Of a stretch of DNA of 64,000 nucleotides, positions 6,967-15,518 are shown piece by piece. The number at the start of each line of letters is the position of its first letter. The stretch's first letter is position 1. A model generated the notes under the pieces. It was not told where the DNA came from. It worked only from the letters and a program-made list of their open reading frames with translations, and made no database searches. The position numbers were made by a program, and so were the translations under genes. Source of the stretch: JANWVO01 sp964458495 (lineage in GTDB: Bacteria > Acidobacteriota > Terriglobia > Bryobacterales > Bryobacteraceae); contig CAYWJB010000001.1 in NCBI GenBank assembly GCA_964458495.1, positions 124,001 through 188,000 of the forward strand, given 5' to 3'.

Positions 6967-8928
6967 ATGGACGCCGGCCTGATCGCGATCCTGGGCGCCG
7001 GGATGGCGCTGGCGGTAAGCCTCTCCTTCCTGCGGCAGTCGATTCGCGCGAGGCAGTTGAGGCTGCGCCTGGACTACCCCCGGGAATCCGAGCCGCCGGG
7101 CGCCGCGGGGGCGGGCGTGCTGGGGCTGGGCCAGTGGCCCCCTTTGCCAAAGCCGGAGCCGCCGGAGAGGCGCCGCGGCCGCTCTGTCGCGGAAGGCATC
7201 GAGCCGCCGAAATTTCTTCTTTGCGAGCGGCGCAGCTGGAAGATGGCCCCGGCGCTGGCGGTCTCCGTGGGTTTCCATGCGGCTTTCGCCGTGGCCGGAC
7301 CGGAGGCGTTCCTCTGGGTTTCCCGGGCGCTCGATGAGGAGCAGCGGCTGGTGGTTCGCTTCGAGAATGCCATCCGCGTGCCTCTGACGCTGCAGCTGCC
7401 GGAGGCGCGGCGCGTGGTGTTTGCCCGGCAGCAACCCTCCGCCCCGGGGCGGAAATCCCCATCCGCCGCGCGAGCCGCGGCGCGGCCGCGCGGCTTGACG
7501 GAGCCGGCGATCCCCGAGCCGGCGCGGAAGGTCGAGTCGCTTCCCGCGCCGGAGCTGCCTTCCGCGGCGGAGGCGATGAACGCGCCGCGGCCGCAGCGGT
7601 CCTACCGCACGGTGACGGCCACCACGCTGCTCCAGCCGCGCCGCCCGGAGGCGCGGAAGGAGGTTGTCGAGCTGCCCGCCTTCGCGGCGTGGACCGGCAA
7701 GACGGCGGATCTGCCGCTGCCGCAGACTGTGCCCGGTTCGCCCACCCCGGGAATGCTGGCAGCCGCCCCGCCGCCGCGCCGTCCCGTGCTTCCCTTCCCT
7801 TCAGGGCTGCCGGTGCGGACCGCGCCGCCGGGGATCGAAGAGCCGAAGCTGAGCCTCCCGCCGCCGGGCGTGCCGGTGGCGAATCCGCCCGCCGGAGGCA
7901 TGCCTTTGGGCAGCGGCGTGTTGATCCCCGGCGAGCCGGTTTCCATCATCTCCATCTCGCCTACACCGTTGGAACCAGGACAGGCGGTGCAGATCCCGCC
8001 GGTGACGCAAGCAGGCGGGGGGCTGGAAAGCGGGAGCGTGGGTGGCAGCGGCACGGGCGGCGCCGGAAGCTCCGGCGAGCGGGCCGCCACCGGCCGGCCG
8101 GGTGGATCGAACTCCACCGGCACCGCTGCGGGAGGCACGGCTTTGGCGCGAGGGGCGGTTTCCGGGGGCGCGGCCGGAGGGAACGGGGTTTCGGGGGGGG
8201 CGGACCGCGCCGGAACCAGTGGACGCGCCGGGGGAACCGGCAACACGGCGGCTGGCGGGACGGGCGGCGCGCCGGGCGCGGCCGCCGGCGCGGGCGCTGG
8301 CGGCGCCGGAGCGGCGCGGGGCGAGGGCGGCGCAGGGAACGGCCCCGCCGGGCCTCCCTCCGGCGGCGCCCGCAGCGGGAGCCCTTACGTCCGGCAGCTC
8401 CGGCTGGGCGGCCAGCTGGTGACGATGGAGCAGTGGCCGGACGGGACGCTGGTGCTCGTCTTCCCGCCGGACGGGAGCTTCGATGTGGTGGTGGTGGAAA
8501 GCGCGTTTCCGGAGGCGCTTTCCGACCTGGCGAAGCGGCTTTCCGGCCGGCCCGTGTACACGGCTTACCTGGACGTGGGCGCGGGGCGGGAATGGACGCT
8601 GCACTACTGCGCGGTGGAGAACCGCGCCGAGGCGGCGCAGAACAGCATGGTGGTGACGCTGGAAGACCCGCCGCCTTTGCATGCCCCGTACATCCAAAGG
8701 GCGGAGCTGCCTCCGGCGGAAGAGTGGAGATCGTCCCGGTACCAGGTGTTCCACGGGTATATCACGGACCGGGGGAAGCTGGAGCGGGTGACGGCGGTGC
8801 GCACCGGCGGCCGCGCGGAGAACCTGCTCAAGTCGTTTGGCCGGTGGGAGTTCCGCCCGGCGACGCGGAGCAAGGCGCCGGTGGAGATCGAGGTCCTGCT
8901 GGTGATTCCACCGCTGCCGGTACCATAG
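6967..8928 (+). CDS. TonB-like protein with long Gly/Pro-rich linker, in the tad locus
   Basis: 653 residues. An N-terminal hydrophobic segment (4-22), a second one near 93-118 (ALAVSVGFHAAFAVAG) typical of TonB-like anchors, then about 250 residues of Pro/Ala-rich and about 130 of Gly/Ala-rich low-complexity linker. The C-terminal 170 residues begin at YVRQLRLGG and end with GYITDRGKLERVTAV, WEFRPATRSKAPVEIEVLLV, a TonB C-terminal-like pattern (small Gly strand, W-x-F-x-P-A). It could span the periplasm to an outer-membrane partner, but no ExbB/ExbD is adjacent. AGGAAGGGAG precedes the ATG. Confidence 0.65.
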   Translation: MDAGLIAILGAGMALAVSLSFLRQSIRARQLRLRLDYPRESEPPGAAGAGVLGLGQWPPLPKPEPPERRRGRSVAEGIEPPKFLLCERRSWKMAPALAVSVGFHAAFAVAGPEAFLWVSRALDEEQRLVVRFENAIRVPLTLQLPEARRVVFARQQPSAPGRKSPSAARAAARPRGLTEPAIPEPARKVESLPAPELPSAAEAMNAPRPQRSYRTVTATTLLQPRRPEARKEVVELPAFAAWTGKTADLPLPQTVPGSPTPGMLAAAPPPRRPVLPFPSGLPVRTAPPGIEEPKLSLPPPGVPVANPPAGGMPLGSGVLIPGEPVSIISISPTPLEPGQAVQIPPVTQAGGGLESGSVGGSGTGGAGSSGERAATGRPGGSNSTGTAAGGTALARGAVSGGAAGGNGVSGGADRAGTSGRAGGTGNTAAGGTGGAPGAAAGAGAGGAGAARGEGGAGNGPAGPPSGGARSGSPYVRQLRLGGQLVTMEQWPDGTLVLVFPPDGSFDVVVVESAFPEALSDLAKRLSGRPVYTAYLDVGAGREWTLHYCAVENRAEAAQNSMVVTLEDPPPLHAPYIQRAELPPAEEWRSSRYQVFHGYITDRGKLERVTAVRTGGRAENLLKSFGRWEFRPATRSKAPVEIEVLLVIPPLPVP

Positions 8929-8953
8929 GAGACCTTTTCGGGTTATGAACCTT

Positions 8954-9008
8954 GATTTTTTGAGGGGAACCCCCGATGATCGGTATAAGCCGGACCTTCC
9001 TTGGAAGG
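8954..9008 (+). promoter_or_regulatory. Run of stem-loops in the leader of the TadG-like gene
   Basis: After a T-rich stretch come GGGG/CCCC (8964-8973), CCGA/TCGG (8973-8983) and CCTTCC/GGAAGG (8995-9008, 2-base loop). The last one contains part of the AAGGAGG ribosome site of the next gene, so it could mask translation initiation. Confidence 0.35.
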
Positions 9009-9016
9009 AGGATGTG

Positions 9017-10192
9017 ATGAGTTTCAGAACGAGGGGCAAGAAGCGGCGGGGCGTGGTGCTGATTTTGTTCGCGATCAGCGCCGTGGTGTTGTTCGGGTTT
9101 GTCGGGCTGGCATTCGACATCGGGCGGATGTACATCGTCCGCAATGAGGCGCAAGGTTACTGCGACGCCGCGGCGCTGGCGGCGGCGTCGTTGTTGAACG
9201 GGACGATGGACGGGATCAACGCCGCGCGCGCGGCGGCGCAGACCGGGCAGTATTTCAATACGGCGGGAGGCTGGAAGAGCTACCATTTCCAGAACGCTAC
9301 GTTTCAGGGTGTGACGGTAGAATTCGCCACCCAATATGCGGCCGCCAATCCTGCCAGCGGTGACTGGACAGCCACCCCTGCCAGCGGCGCAGGGTACCGT
9401 TTCGTGCGCGTGACGGCTTCGGGTCAGGTGCCGGTTTACTTCATGTCTATCGTGACCGGGCAGAGCACGGGCACGGCGGCGGCATCGGCGGTGGCGGCGC
9501 AGGTGAAGATGTCGACGATGGACCAGGGGCTGGTGCCGTTCGCGCCCTTCGCTCACTGTACAACGGGCACAGCGATTCCTGGCGGGCTGCCTGCCTGCGA
9601 CCTGAATTCGGATCCATTTATGGGTTTCGTCACGGGTGAAGAGTACACGCTTCGCTGGGGTGCCAACACGTTCCAGCAAACGTTCAAACAGAACCAGATG
9701 CAGACCTCAGAGCTCGCTAACTGGTGCCAGGGGGATGTGAACGCCAATGGCGGGCAGTATCCCTACCAGTTGCTGGAAGTCTGGAAGTACAATTCCAAGT
9801 TGTTGGCGGACAAGACAGGCTTCTGGTCCAGCGATGAGGTGGCGGGCAATGCCAACAACTATGCAGAAATGGTGGGTGGCTGGCAGGGGGAGCCGGTGGA
9901 CGTCAGCGAGAATCTGCCCGGATTCGACACAGGTCCTCCGCAAATCTCTTCGATCGCGAAGGCGTTGGAGGACCGGGGAGCCATGACTTACCCGGGCAAC
10001 ATTGTCTATGCGCCGATCGTGGATCCCATTACCGGCCAAGTCCTTGGATTTTTCTGCTTCCGCGTTCTCACATCTTACTCGAACAACGGAAACTCGAACT
10101 GGTGCGCCGTCTTCGAGGGCGGGTGCCTGCACGGCAGCGGCGGCGAGTCGGTCAACCAGGATGGCGTATATGAAATCCGGCTGGTGAGGTGA
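9017..10192 (+). CDS. TadG-like pilus-associated protein (Tad domain)
   Basis: 391 residues. A basic start (MSFRTRGKKRRGVVL) and one N-terminal membrane segment (about 11-34), followed by DIGRMYIVRNEAQGYCDAAALAAASLLNG, the hallmark Tad/TadG-like segment with the Asp-x-Gly and Asp-Ala-Ala-Ala motifs. The remaining 300 residues are an exported region with several Cys, some in local pairs. The ATG at 9017 is preceded by AAGGAGG; a longer reading from 8945 has no ribosome site. First of three pseudopilin-type genes downstream of the regulator. Confidence 0.85.
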   Translation: MSFRTRGKKRRGVVLILFAISAVVLFGFVGLAFDIGRMYIVRNEAQGYCDAAALAAASLLNGTMDGINAARAAAQTGQYFNTAGGWKSYHFQNATFQGVTVEFATQYAAANPASGDWTATPASGAGYRFVRVTASGQVPVYFMSIVTGQSTGTAAASAVAAQVKMSTMDQGLVPFAPFAHCTTGTAIPGGLPACDLNSDPFMGFVTGEEYTLRWGANTFQQTFKQNQMQTSELANWCQGDVNANGGQYPYQLLEVWKYNSKLLADKTGFWSSDEVAGNANNYAEMVGGWQGEPVDVSENLPGFDTGPPQISSIAKALEDRGAMTYPGNIVYAPIVDPITGQVLGFFCFRVLTSYSNNGNSNWCAVFEGGCLHGSGGESVNQDGVYEIRLVR

Positions 10193-10197
10193 GCGCC

Positions 10198-10641
10198 ATG
10201 GTTCGGAGAAGGAACAGAAGGAGCGGCGCGGTTCTGGTGGAGCTGGCGCTGCTGGCGCCGCTCATGGTGTCGCTGGTCCTGGGCGCCATCCACTTCGGCT
10301 ACCTCTTCTACCTTTACAATTCTCTGGAAAAGTGCGTGCGCGACGGCGCGCGCTACGCCGCGAGCCGCACATTTGTGGACGCAAATTCGTACGCGACGGC
10401 GATCAAGACTGTGACCGCGTATGGTTCCACGGGCTCGAATACGGCGCTGGTGACGGGGCTCGACCCGAGTAAGGTGACCGTTACCGTCGTCGCCTTGGAT
10501 GCCAATGGACGCCCGAACCGGATCCGCGTCGCCGTCACCGGCTGGCAGTACAACGGCGTGCTGTCGCCGTTTCTGGGCACGGTAACCCTGAATGGCAAGC
10601 CGGCGCTGGAGGTGCCGTTCATTGGGCTTTACATGCCGTAG
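10198..10641 (+). CDS. TadE-like pseudopilin
   Basis: 147 residues: basic leader RRRNRRSG followed by AVLVELALLAPLMVSLVLGAI, the TadE-like processing site with conserved Glu at +5 and hydrophobic helix. The rest is a short exported domain. A GTG three codons upstream is possible, but the ATG has GAGGTGA at good spacing. It sits 5 bases after the TadG-like gene. TadE-type minor pilins are processed by the same prepilin peptidase as Flp. Confidence 0.82.
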   Translation: MVRRRNRRSGAVLVELALLAPLMVSLVLGAIHFGYLFYLYNSLEKCVRDGARYAASRTFVDANSYATAIKTVTAYGSTGSNTALVTGLDPSKVTVTVVALDANGRPNRIRVAVTGWQYNGVLSPFLGTVTLNGKPALEVPFIGLYMP

Positions 10642-10671
10642 TGCGAGGTGCGGTTGAAGCGGAGATCGAAT

Positions 10672-11160
10672 ATGAACGGAAGCAAACCGGTCCGGCGGAA
10701 ACAGCGGGGCGCATCTCTGATCGAGTTCGCACTGTGCGCGCTGGTCTTTTTCATGCTCTATTTCGGCATCATGGACTGGGCATGGACGTTTTTCCAGCAC
10801 CAGACCATCACCTGGCGCGTCTCCGACGCCGCCCGCTGGGCGGCCGCCAACCGCGCCGACGATCAGACGGCGATTCAGAACATCGTCATGTGTGGCAACC
10901 CGGCTGGCTGCGCCGGAGCGACGACGCCCTTCTACACTGTCGGCAACATCGCCATCCAGCACTTCTCTCGTTCAGACCAGATCGATCCCACAGGCACTTT
11001 CCCGGCGGTGGACCGCTATTACATCCGCGTCACCGTGCAGAATTACCAGGTGCGGCACTTCATCCCCGGATTCAGCGGGACCTACTCGGGCGCGCCCATC
11101 TCCTCCATTCAGCCCATGGAGTGCCAGCAGGCCAGCGGGAACTGCTGGGACTGGAACTGA
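10672..11160 (+). CDS. TadE-like pseudopilin (second copy)
   Basis: 162 residues. KPVRRKQRGASLIEFALCALVFFMLYFGIMDW gives the same layout as the preceding TadE-like protein: basic leader, Gly, then a hydrophobic helix with Glu at +5. The exported part has four Cys (two near MCGNPAGC, two near the C-terminus: ECQQASGNC), suggesting disulfides. GCGGAG precedes the ATG. Together with the two genes before it, it completes a TadG/TadE/TadE-like set. Confidence 0.8.
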   Translation: MNGSKPVRRKQRGASLIEFALCALVFFMLYFGIMDWAWTFFQHQTITWRVSDAARWAAANRADDQTAIQNIVMCGNPAGCAGATTPFYTVGNIAIQHFSRSDQIDPTGTFPAVDRYYIRVTVQNYQVRHFIPGFSGTYSGAPISSIQPMECQQASGNCWDWN

Positions 11161-11169
11161 CGCCCGCTG

Positions 11170-12039
11170 ATGACGGACCAAGCGCGCACGCGTTTGCTTT
11201 CGCGCCAGAACAGGGATGGCGGATGGGGGTACGGAGAGGGGAGACGGTCCTGGCTGGAGCCGACTGTTTACGCCGCGCTGGCTCTCCACGGAACTGAAGC
11301 GGCGGAGCGGGCGATGGATCTGCTCTCGCGCTGGCAGACGCCGGCGGGCGCATGGATCGAGAGCCCTCGCGCCCCGCGGGAGAGCTGGGCGACGGCGCTT
11401 GCCGTGGTTCTCAAGTGCGCACGCGGCGAATACGATGATTCCTGGCGCCGCGCCGTGGCGTGGCTGGCGCAGCGGAGAGCCTGGACGGGACAGGCGCCGG
11501 GGTGGATCGACCGCCTGTTGCGGCGTAACTTGGTGGTGGATCAAGATCAGACGCTTGCGGGCTGGCCCTGGACCGCGGGCACGGCGGGCTGGATCGAACC
11601 CACTGCCCACGCGGTGCGGGCTCTGGACCTCAGCCGGCCGCGCGCCGGCCTCGCCGGATTGAGGCAAAGGGCAGAAGAGGGCGTGCGCATGATCCTGGAC
11701 CGGCAGTGCCGCGACGGCGGGTGGAACTACGGCAACAAACGCGTGCTGGGCGAGGACCTGGAATCGTTCCCGGAATCGACGGCCCTCGGGCTGATCGGGC
11801 TGTGCGGCCGTGGCGGGCCTCAGGTCGAACGGGGCATCCGGTGCGCGCTCGGCCACTGGAAGCGCGGGCCGCGCGGGCTGGCGCAGGCGCTGCTCCGGAT
11901 TGCGTTCCGGATGCACGGAGTCGAATTCGACGACCGGCCTGTCGAGGTGAGCGAAAGGACGGAGACCACGGTGCTGGCGCTGGCGCTGATCGGCGAACCG
12001 GAGGGCACATGGCGGCAGTGGAGAGGAGGCGCCGCATGA
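11170..12039 (+). CDS. Terpenoid-cyclase/prenyltransferase-repeat protein
   Basis: 289 residues with (alpha/alpha) repeat signatures of the squalene-hopene-cyclase/prenyltransferase fold: LLSRQNRDGGWGYG near residue 10-22 and ILDRQCRDGGWNYG near 180-193, plus WTAGTAGWIEPTAHAV. It is less than half the length of a squalene-hopene cyclase and no DxDD catalytic motif is seen, so enzymatic cyclisation is unlikely. The function is unknown. It lies 9 bases after the last TadE-like gene and overlaps the DUF362 gene by 4 bases, so it belongs to the pilus transcript. Confidence 0.6.
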   Translation: MTDQARTRLLSRQNRDGGWGYGEGRRSWLEPTVYAALALHGTEAAERAMDLLSRWQTPAGAWIESPRAPRESWATALAVVLKCARGEYDDSWRRAVAWLAQRRAWTGQAPGWIDRLLRRNLVVDQDQTLAGWPWTAGTAGWIEPTAHAVRALDLSRPRAGLAGLRQRAEEGVRMILDRQCRDGGWNYGNKRVLGEDLESFPESTALGLIGLCGRGGPQVERGIRCALGHWKRGPRGLAQALLRIAFRMHGVEFDDRPVEVSERTETTVLALALIGEPEGTWRQWRGGAA

Positions 12040-12989
12040 ACCGCCGTGAGTGGATGGCTTGCGGGCTGGCGGCGGCGGGAGCCTCCTGTTCCCGGCGCGA
12101 GCCCGCGTCCTGGCGCCGCAAGGAGCCGGTCTTCGTGCTCAAGGCCGAGAGCTACGGCAAAGAGCTGGCAAGCGAAATCCGGCGGGCTGTGGAAGCAACA
12201 GGCATCGCCGCGCGCGGCAAGAGGGTGCTGCTCAAGCCCAACCTGGTGGAGTTTTCGCGCGCGACGGCGATCAACACGCATCCCGTGTTTGTGGCCGCCG
12301 TGATGGAAGCGCTGCTTTCGCTGGGCGCGGCCGATGTACGGATTGGCGAAGGGCCGGGACACCGCCGCGACACCTGGACGCTGGCCGAAGAGGCAGGCTA
12401 CTTCGAAGCGATCCCGCGGTTTGAAGACCGCTTCATCGACCTGAACCGCGACGAGGTCGAGCGCGTGGGCGAGTTGGGCGAGTGGGGCCCGCTGTGGGCG
12501 CCGCGCGCGGTGCTCGCCGCTGACCTGGTTGTGTCTCTGCCGAAGATGAAAACGCACCACTGGGCGGGTGCGACGCTCTCAATGAAGAACTTTTTCGGCG
12601 TGGTCCCCGGGGCGCTGTACGGCTGGCCGAAGAACGTGTTGCACCACTACGGGATTGACCGCTCCATAGTGAAGCTGGCGGAAGCCTTCGCGGCGAAGAG
12701 CGTGGCCATCGTGGACGGCATTGTGGGGATGGAGGGGAATGGTCCGATCCAGGGCAAGCCGCGCACCGCGGGGGTGATTGTCGCCGGCGCCAACCTGCCT
12801 GCCGTGGATGCAACGTGCTGCCGGCTGATGGGAATCAACCCGGAGCGCGTCCGCTTTCTGGAAATGGCGCAGCATTTGGGGCCTGTGAGCGAGGGCTGGA
12901 TCGAGCAGCGCGGAGAGAGGCCCGAACCCCTGCGCCAGGACTTCGAACTCATGCCCATGTGGTCGTTTCTGCGTGCGCCGAAAAGCTGA
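12036..12989 (+). CDS. DUF362-domain protein with lipoprotein/Tat-like leader
   Basis: 317 residues. Leader MNRREWMACGLAAAGASC with a lipobox-like AGASC, so possibly a lipoprotein, and twin arginines at the start. The body is a DUF362 domain: GKRVLLKPNLVEF, THPVFVAAVMEAL, LVVSLPKMKTHHWAGATLSMKNFFGVVPG, VDGIVGMEGNGP. DUF362 proteins often accompany iron-sulfur proteins, but no ferredoxin cysteines are present here. Biochemical role unknown. Coupled by ATGA overlap to the cyclase-repeat gene and terminated by the hairpin that follows. Confidence 0.78.
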   Translation: MNRREWMACGLAAAGASCSRREPASWRRKEPVFVLKAESYGKELASEIRRAVEATGIAARGKRVLLKPNLVEFSRATAINTHPVFVAAVMEALLSLGAADVRIGEGPGHRRDTWTLAEEAGYFEAIPRFEDRFIDLNRDEVERVGELGEWGPLWAPRAVLAADLVVSLPKMKTHHWAGATLSMKNFFGVVPGALYGWPKNVLHHYGIDRSIVKLAEAFAAKSVAIVDGIVGMEGNGPIQGKPRTAGVIVAGANLPAVDATCCRLMGINPERVRFLEMAQHLGPVSEGWIEQRGERPEPLRQDFELMPMWSFLRAPKS

Positions 12990-12990
12990 G

Positions 12991-13008
12991 CGGGCCTGCG
13001 GCCCGTTT
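12991..13008. terminator. Bidirectional terminator between convergent genes
   Basis: Perfect hairpin CGGGCC-TGC-GGCCCG (12991-13005) followed by TTT on the plus strand. AAAA at 12981-12984 gives a delayed T-run on the minus strand. It lies exactly between the convergent DUF362 and pirin genes. Confidence 0.6.
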
Positions 13009-13706
13009 CAGGCGAGATTGAACAGCAGCAGCTCGGCCTCGCTGTGCGCCGTGATGCGCAGCGCGGGCTCCGCCGTGACCGCCGCCCCGTCGCCGGCGCG
13101 AAGGGGCGTGCCGTTCAGCTCCACTTCGCCCGAAGCGACCTGCAGCCACGCGTGGAGGCCCTCGGGCAGCGTGTGTTCCACCGCGGCGCCTTCGTCGAGC
13201 AGAGCCGTCCACAGCTCCGCCGCCTGATGCACGGGCAGCGAGCCGTCGCGCCCGCCGGGCGAGGCGAGCAGGCACAGGCGGTTCCGCCGCTCCACCAGCG
13301 GGAAATGCTTGTCCACATAGTGCGGCTGGAGCCCTTGCTGCGAGGGGTAAATCCAGATTTGCAGCAGGTGCAGCGGCTCGGTGGAGCTGGCGTTCGCCTC
13401 GCTGTGAAAGATCCCTGTGCCGGCGCTCATCTTTTGCAGGTCGCCGGGGCGCAGCACGCCGCGCGCGCCGGTGGAGTCTTCATGTTCCAGCGCTCCGGAG
13501 AGGATCCATGTCAGGATCTCCATGTCGCGGTGCGGGTGCCATTCAAACTTGCCGCCGGGCGCGACGCGGTCTTCGTTGATCACCCGCAGGGACCGGAAGC
13601 TGGTCCAGGCGGGATCGATGTAGCGGTTGAAGGAGAAGGTGTGACGGCTATCGAGCCAGCCGGTCTGCGTGGCGCCGCGCTCGGCGGATGGGCGAAGGCG
13701 GATCAT
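13008..13706 (-). CDS. Pirin-family protein (YhhW-like cupin)
   Basis: 232 residues. The N-terminal cupin carries the pirin metal motif: DSRHTFSFNRYIDPAW, WHPHRDMEILTWILSGALEH, GDLQKMSAGTGIFHSEAN, so the His/His/His/Glu set is present. The C-terminal cupin-like half (QGLQPHYVDKHFPL onward) is as in YhhW. Some members oxidise quercetin in vitro; the physiological role is generally unclear. GGGAGG precedes the ATG. Monocistronic by position. Confidence 0.88.
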   Translation of the reverse strand: MIRLRPSAERGATQTGWLDSRHTFSFNRYIDPAWTSFRSLRVINEDRVAPGGKFEWHPHRDMEILTWILSGALEHEDSTGARGVLRPGDLQKMSAGTGIFHSEANASSTEPLHLLQIWIYPSQQGLQPHYVDKHFPLVERRNRLCLLASPGGRDGSLPVHQAAELWTALLDEGAAVEHTLPEGLHAWLQVASGEVELNGTPLRAGDGAAVTAEPALRITAHSEAELLLFNLA

Positions 13707-13763
13707 CGGGGCCTCCCGGTTGCCTGTTGCAACAACTATCTGGTGGGATGCGGCGGCCGCGGA

Positions 13764-14192
13764 TCAGGATTCAAGCAGGCGCCGCGCGAGGCGGGCGAGC
13801 GTGGCGGCGCGCCGGGCGCCGAGCGCGGCGAACTGGCGGCGGTGCAGCTCGAGCATGGGGGCGTCGAGCCGGGCGAGCAGATCGAGTCCGGAGGGCGTGA
13901 TGGAGACGCGCACGACGCGGCGGTCGGCGTCCTTCCGCGCGCGGCGGACCAGGCCCGCCGCTTCCAGCCGGTCGAGCAGGCGCGTGAGGTCCGGCTCGCG
14001 CGTCATCATGCGCCCGGCCACCTCGCGGCAGCTGAGCTCTTCGGGCTGCGCGCCGCGCAGGATGCGCAGGACGTTGTACTGGGCGGGGCGCAAGCCATAG
14101 GGTTTGAGCAGATCCGCCACGCCGTCCATCAACCGGGCGGCGGCGCGCTGGAGTGCGACGAAGGCATCCTGCTCCGGGGGCGCCTCCTTCAC
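13764..14192 (-). CDS. MarR-family transcriptional regulator
   Basis: 142 residues starting at a GTG with AGGAG upstream. This start overlaps the stop of the preceding serine hydrolase gene as GTGA, which supports it over longer readings. Winged helix-turn-helix: YGLRPAQYNVLRILRGA, LSCREVAGRMMTREPDLTRLLDRLEAAGLVRR, then wing DADRRVVRVSITPSG. MarR proteins repress nearby genes in response to small phenolic ligands. The coupled hydrolase is the likely partner or target. Confidence 0.9.
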   Translation of the reverse strand: MKEAPPEQDAFVALQRAAARLMDGVADLLKPYGLRPAQYNVLRILRGAQPEELSCREVAGRMMTREPDLTRLLDRLEAAGLVRRARKDADRRVVRVSITPSGLDLLARLDAPMLELHRRQFAALGARRAATLARLARRLLES

Positions 14193-15418
14193 GGCGCCGG
14201 CTCCTGCACGGCGGCGTTGGCCATGGTGATGAAGGCGTCGCGCACGGGCTGCGGGCGTGCGGTGGTCTGGATCAGGAAGACGCCGGCGAGCTTCTTCTGC
14301 GGATCCACCCATCCATAGGTGCCGAAGGCGCCGCCGTGGCCGAACGTGCCGATGCTCTGTCCGGTGAGCGTGCCCGCGGGATCTTTGGTCACTTCCCAGG
14401 CGAGGCCGAAGCCCGTGCCGGGGTTGTGGCCGGCGGCGAGATCGCCGGTGTGCAACTGCGTCATCGCCCGCACGCTGGCAGGCGAGAGAAGCCGCTTGCC
14501 ATTGTGCGTGCCGCCGTTGAGCATCATCTGGTAGAACTGCGCCAGGTCCCAGGCGGTGGAATACATCGAGTGCTCGGGGCCTGAATATTTGGCGCCTTCG
14601 CGGAACTTCAGGGGATCGCCGGCGAGGATGTCAGCGCCGGCCTTGACGAGCTTTCCGTCCTTGATCGAGTAAACCGGCGCGAGGCGGGGGCGCTTCTCCA
14701 CAGGGAGAAACACGTGCGAATCCGCCATGCCCAGGGGCTGGAAGATGCGCGTTTCGAGGAATTTCTCGAAGCTCATGCCGGAGCGGACCTCGACGATGCG
14801 ACCCAGCACGGCGATGCCGGTGTTTGAATACATCCAGCGCGTGCCGGGCTCGAAGAGCAGCGGCTGCTGCGAGTAGATGAGGCAGGCGTCGGCGAGCGTG
14901 CGGTCCATGCTCACCATGATGTCGCCGATGCCGGGCGCCGCCGGGCCGAGGCCCGAAGTGTGCGTCATCAGGTCGCGGATGGTGATGGGGCGGGAGGGTT
15001 TGCGCAGGGTGCGCACGCCGTTCTCTTCACTGACGACCAGCATCTGTCCGCGGAACTCCGGCAGGTGGTCCTCGACGCGGTCGTGCAGGCGCAGCTTGCC
15101 CTCTTCGGCGAGCATCATGATGGCGGCGCCGGTGAAGGGCTTGGTCATGGACATGATCTGGAAGATCGTGTCCTTCTGCATCGGCTTCTTCGCGTCGGCG
15201 TCCTGCCAGCCTGTGGCCTCGAAGTGCGCCAGCGCGCCGTTGCGCATGACAAGCGTGACGGCGCCGCTGATCTGGCCGCGCTGGGAGAACTCTTTCATCA
15301 CCGGGGCGATGCGCGCCAGTTGCGCGGCGTCCATGCCGGCGCGCGCCGCGTCGGGCGCCGGAGGCGGCGCCGCCAGCACGATACAGGCGAAAAGGAGGGG
15401 GAGAATTCTGCGTGTCAT
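14189..15418 (-). CDS. Serine hydrolase of the class C beta-lactamase family
   Basis: 409 residues with a signal peptide (MTRRILPLLFACIVLAA). Active-site SxxK is SMTK in FQIMSMTKPFTG; the Tyr-x-Asn is YSN in RWMYSNTGIAVLG; the third motif is HGGAFGTYGW near residue 370. Such periplasmic enzymes are mostly esterases or D-amino peptidases rather than true beta-lactamases. A TATAAT box lies 20 bases before the ATG on the minus strand. Translationally coupled to the MarR regulator that follows. Confidence 0.88.
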   Translation of the reverse strand: MTRRILPLLFACIVLAAPPPAPDAARAGMDAAQLARIAPVMKEFSQRGQISGAVTLVMRNGALAHFEATGWQDADAKKPMQKDTIFQIMSMTKPFTGAAIMMLAEEGKLRLHDRVEDHLPEFRGQMLVVSEENGVRTLRKPSRPITIRDLMTHTSGLGPAAPGIGDIMVSMDRTLADACLIYSQQPLLFEPGTRWMYSNTGIAVLGRIVEVRSGMSFEKFLETRIFQPLGMADSHVFLPVEKRPRLAPVYSIKDGKLVKAGADILAGDPLKFREGAKYSGPEHSMYSTAWDLAQFYQMMLNGGTHNGKRLLSPASVRAMTQLHTGDLAAGHNPGTGFGLAWEVTKDPAGTLTGQSIGTFGHGGAFGTYGWVDPQKKLAGVFLIQTTARPQPVRDAFITMANAAVQEPAP

Positions 15419-15438
15419 GGGCGGAGGCTCAACAGGGC

Positions 15439-15444
15439 ATTATA
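15439..15444 (-). promoter_or_regulatory. Minus-strand -10 box for the serine hydrolase
   Basis: TATAAT read on the minus strand, ending 20 bases before the ATG at 15418. No matching -35 hexamer at 16-18 bases. Confidence 0.4.
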
Positions 15445-15518
15445 GTCGTGCGCGCACCGGCGCAGCCGGCGCAATCCCCGCTCACGCCCGTACGGTACCG
15501 GCCGGCCGTGTTCGCGCG

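Noticed and set aside
8030..8390. Repetitive GC-rich stretch, possible repeat array or CRISPR
   Set aside because: It is the Gly/Ala linker of the TonB-like protein; no regular repeat-spacer unit.
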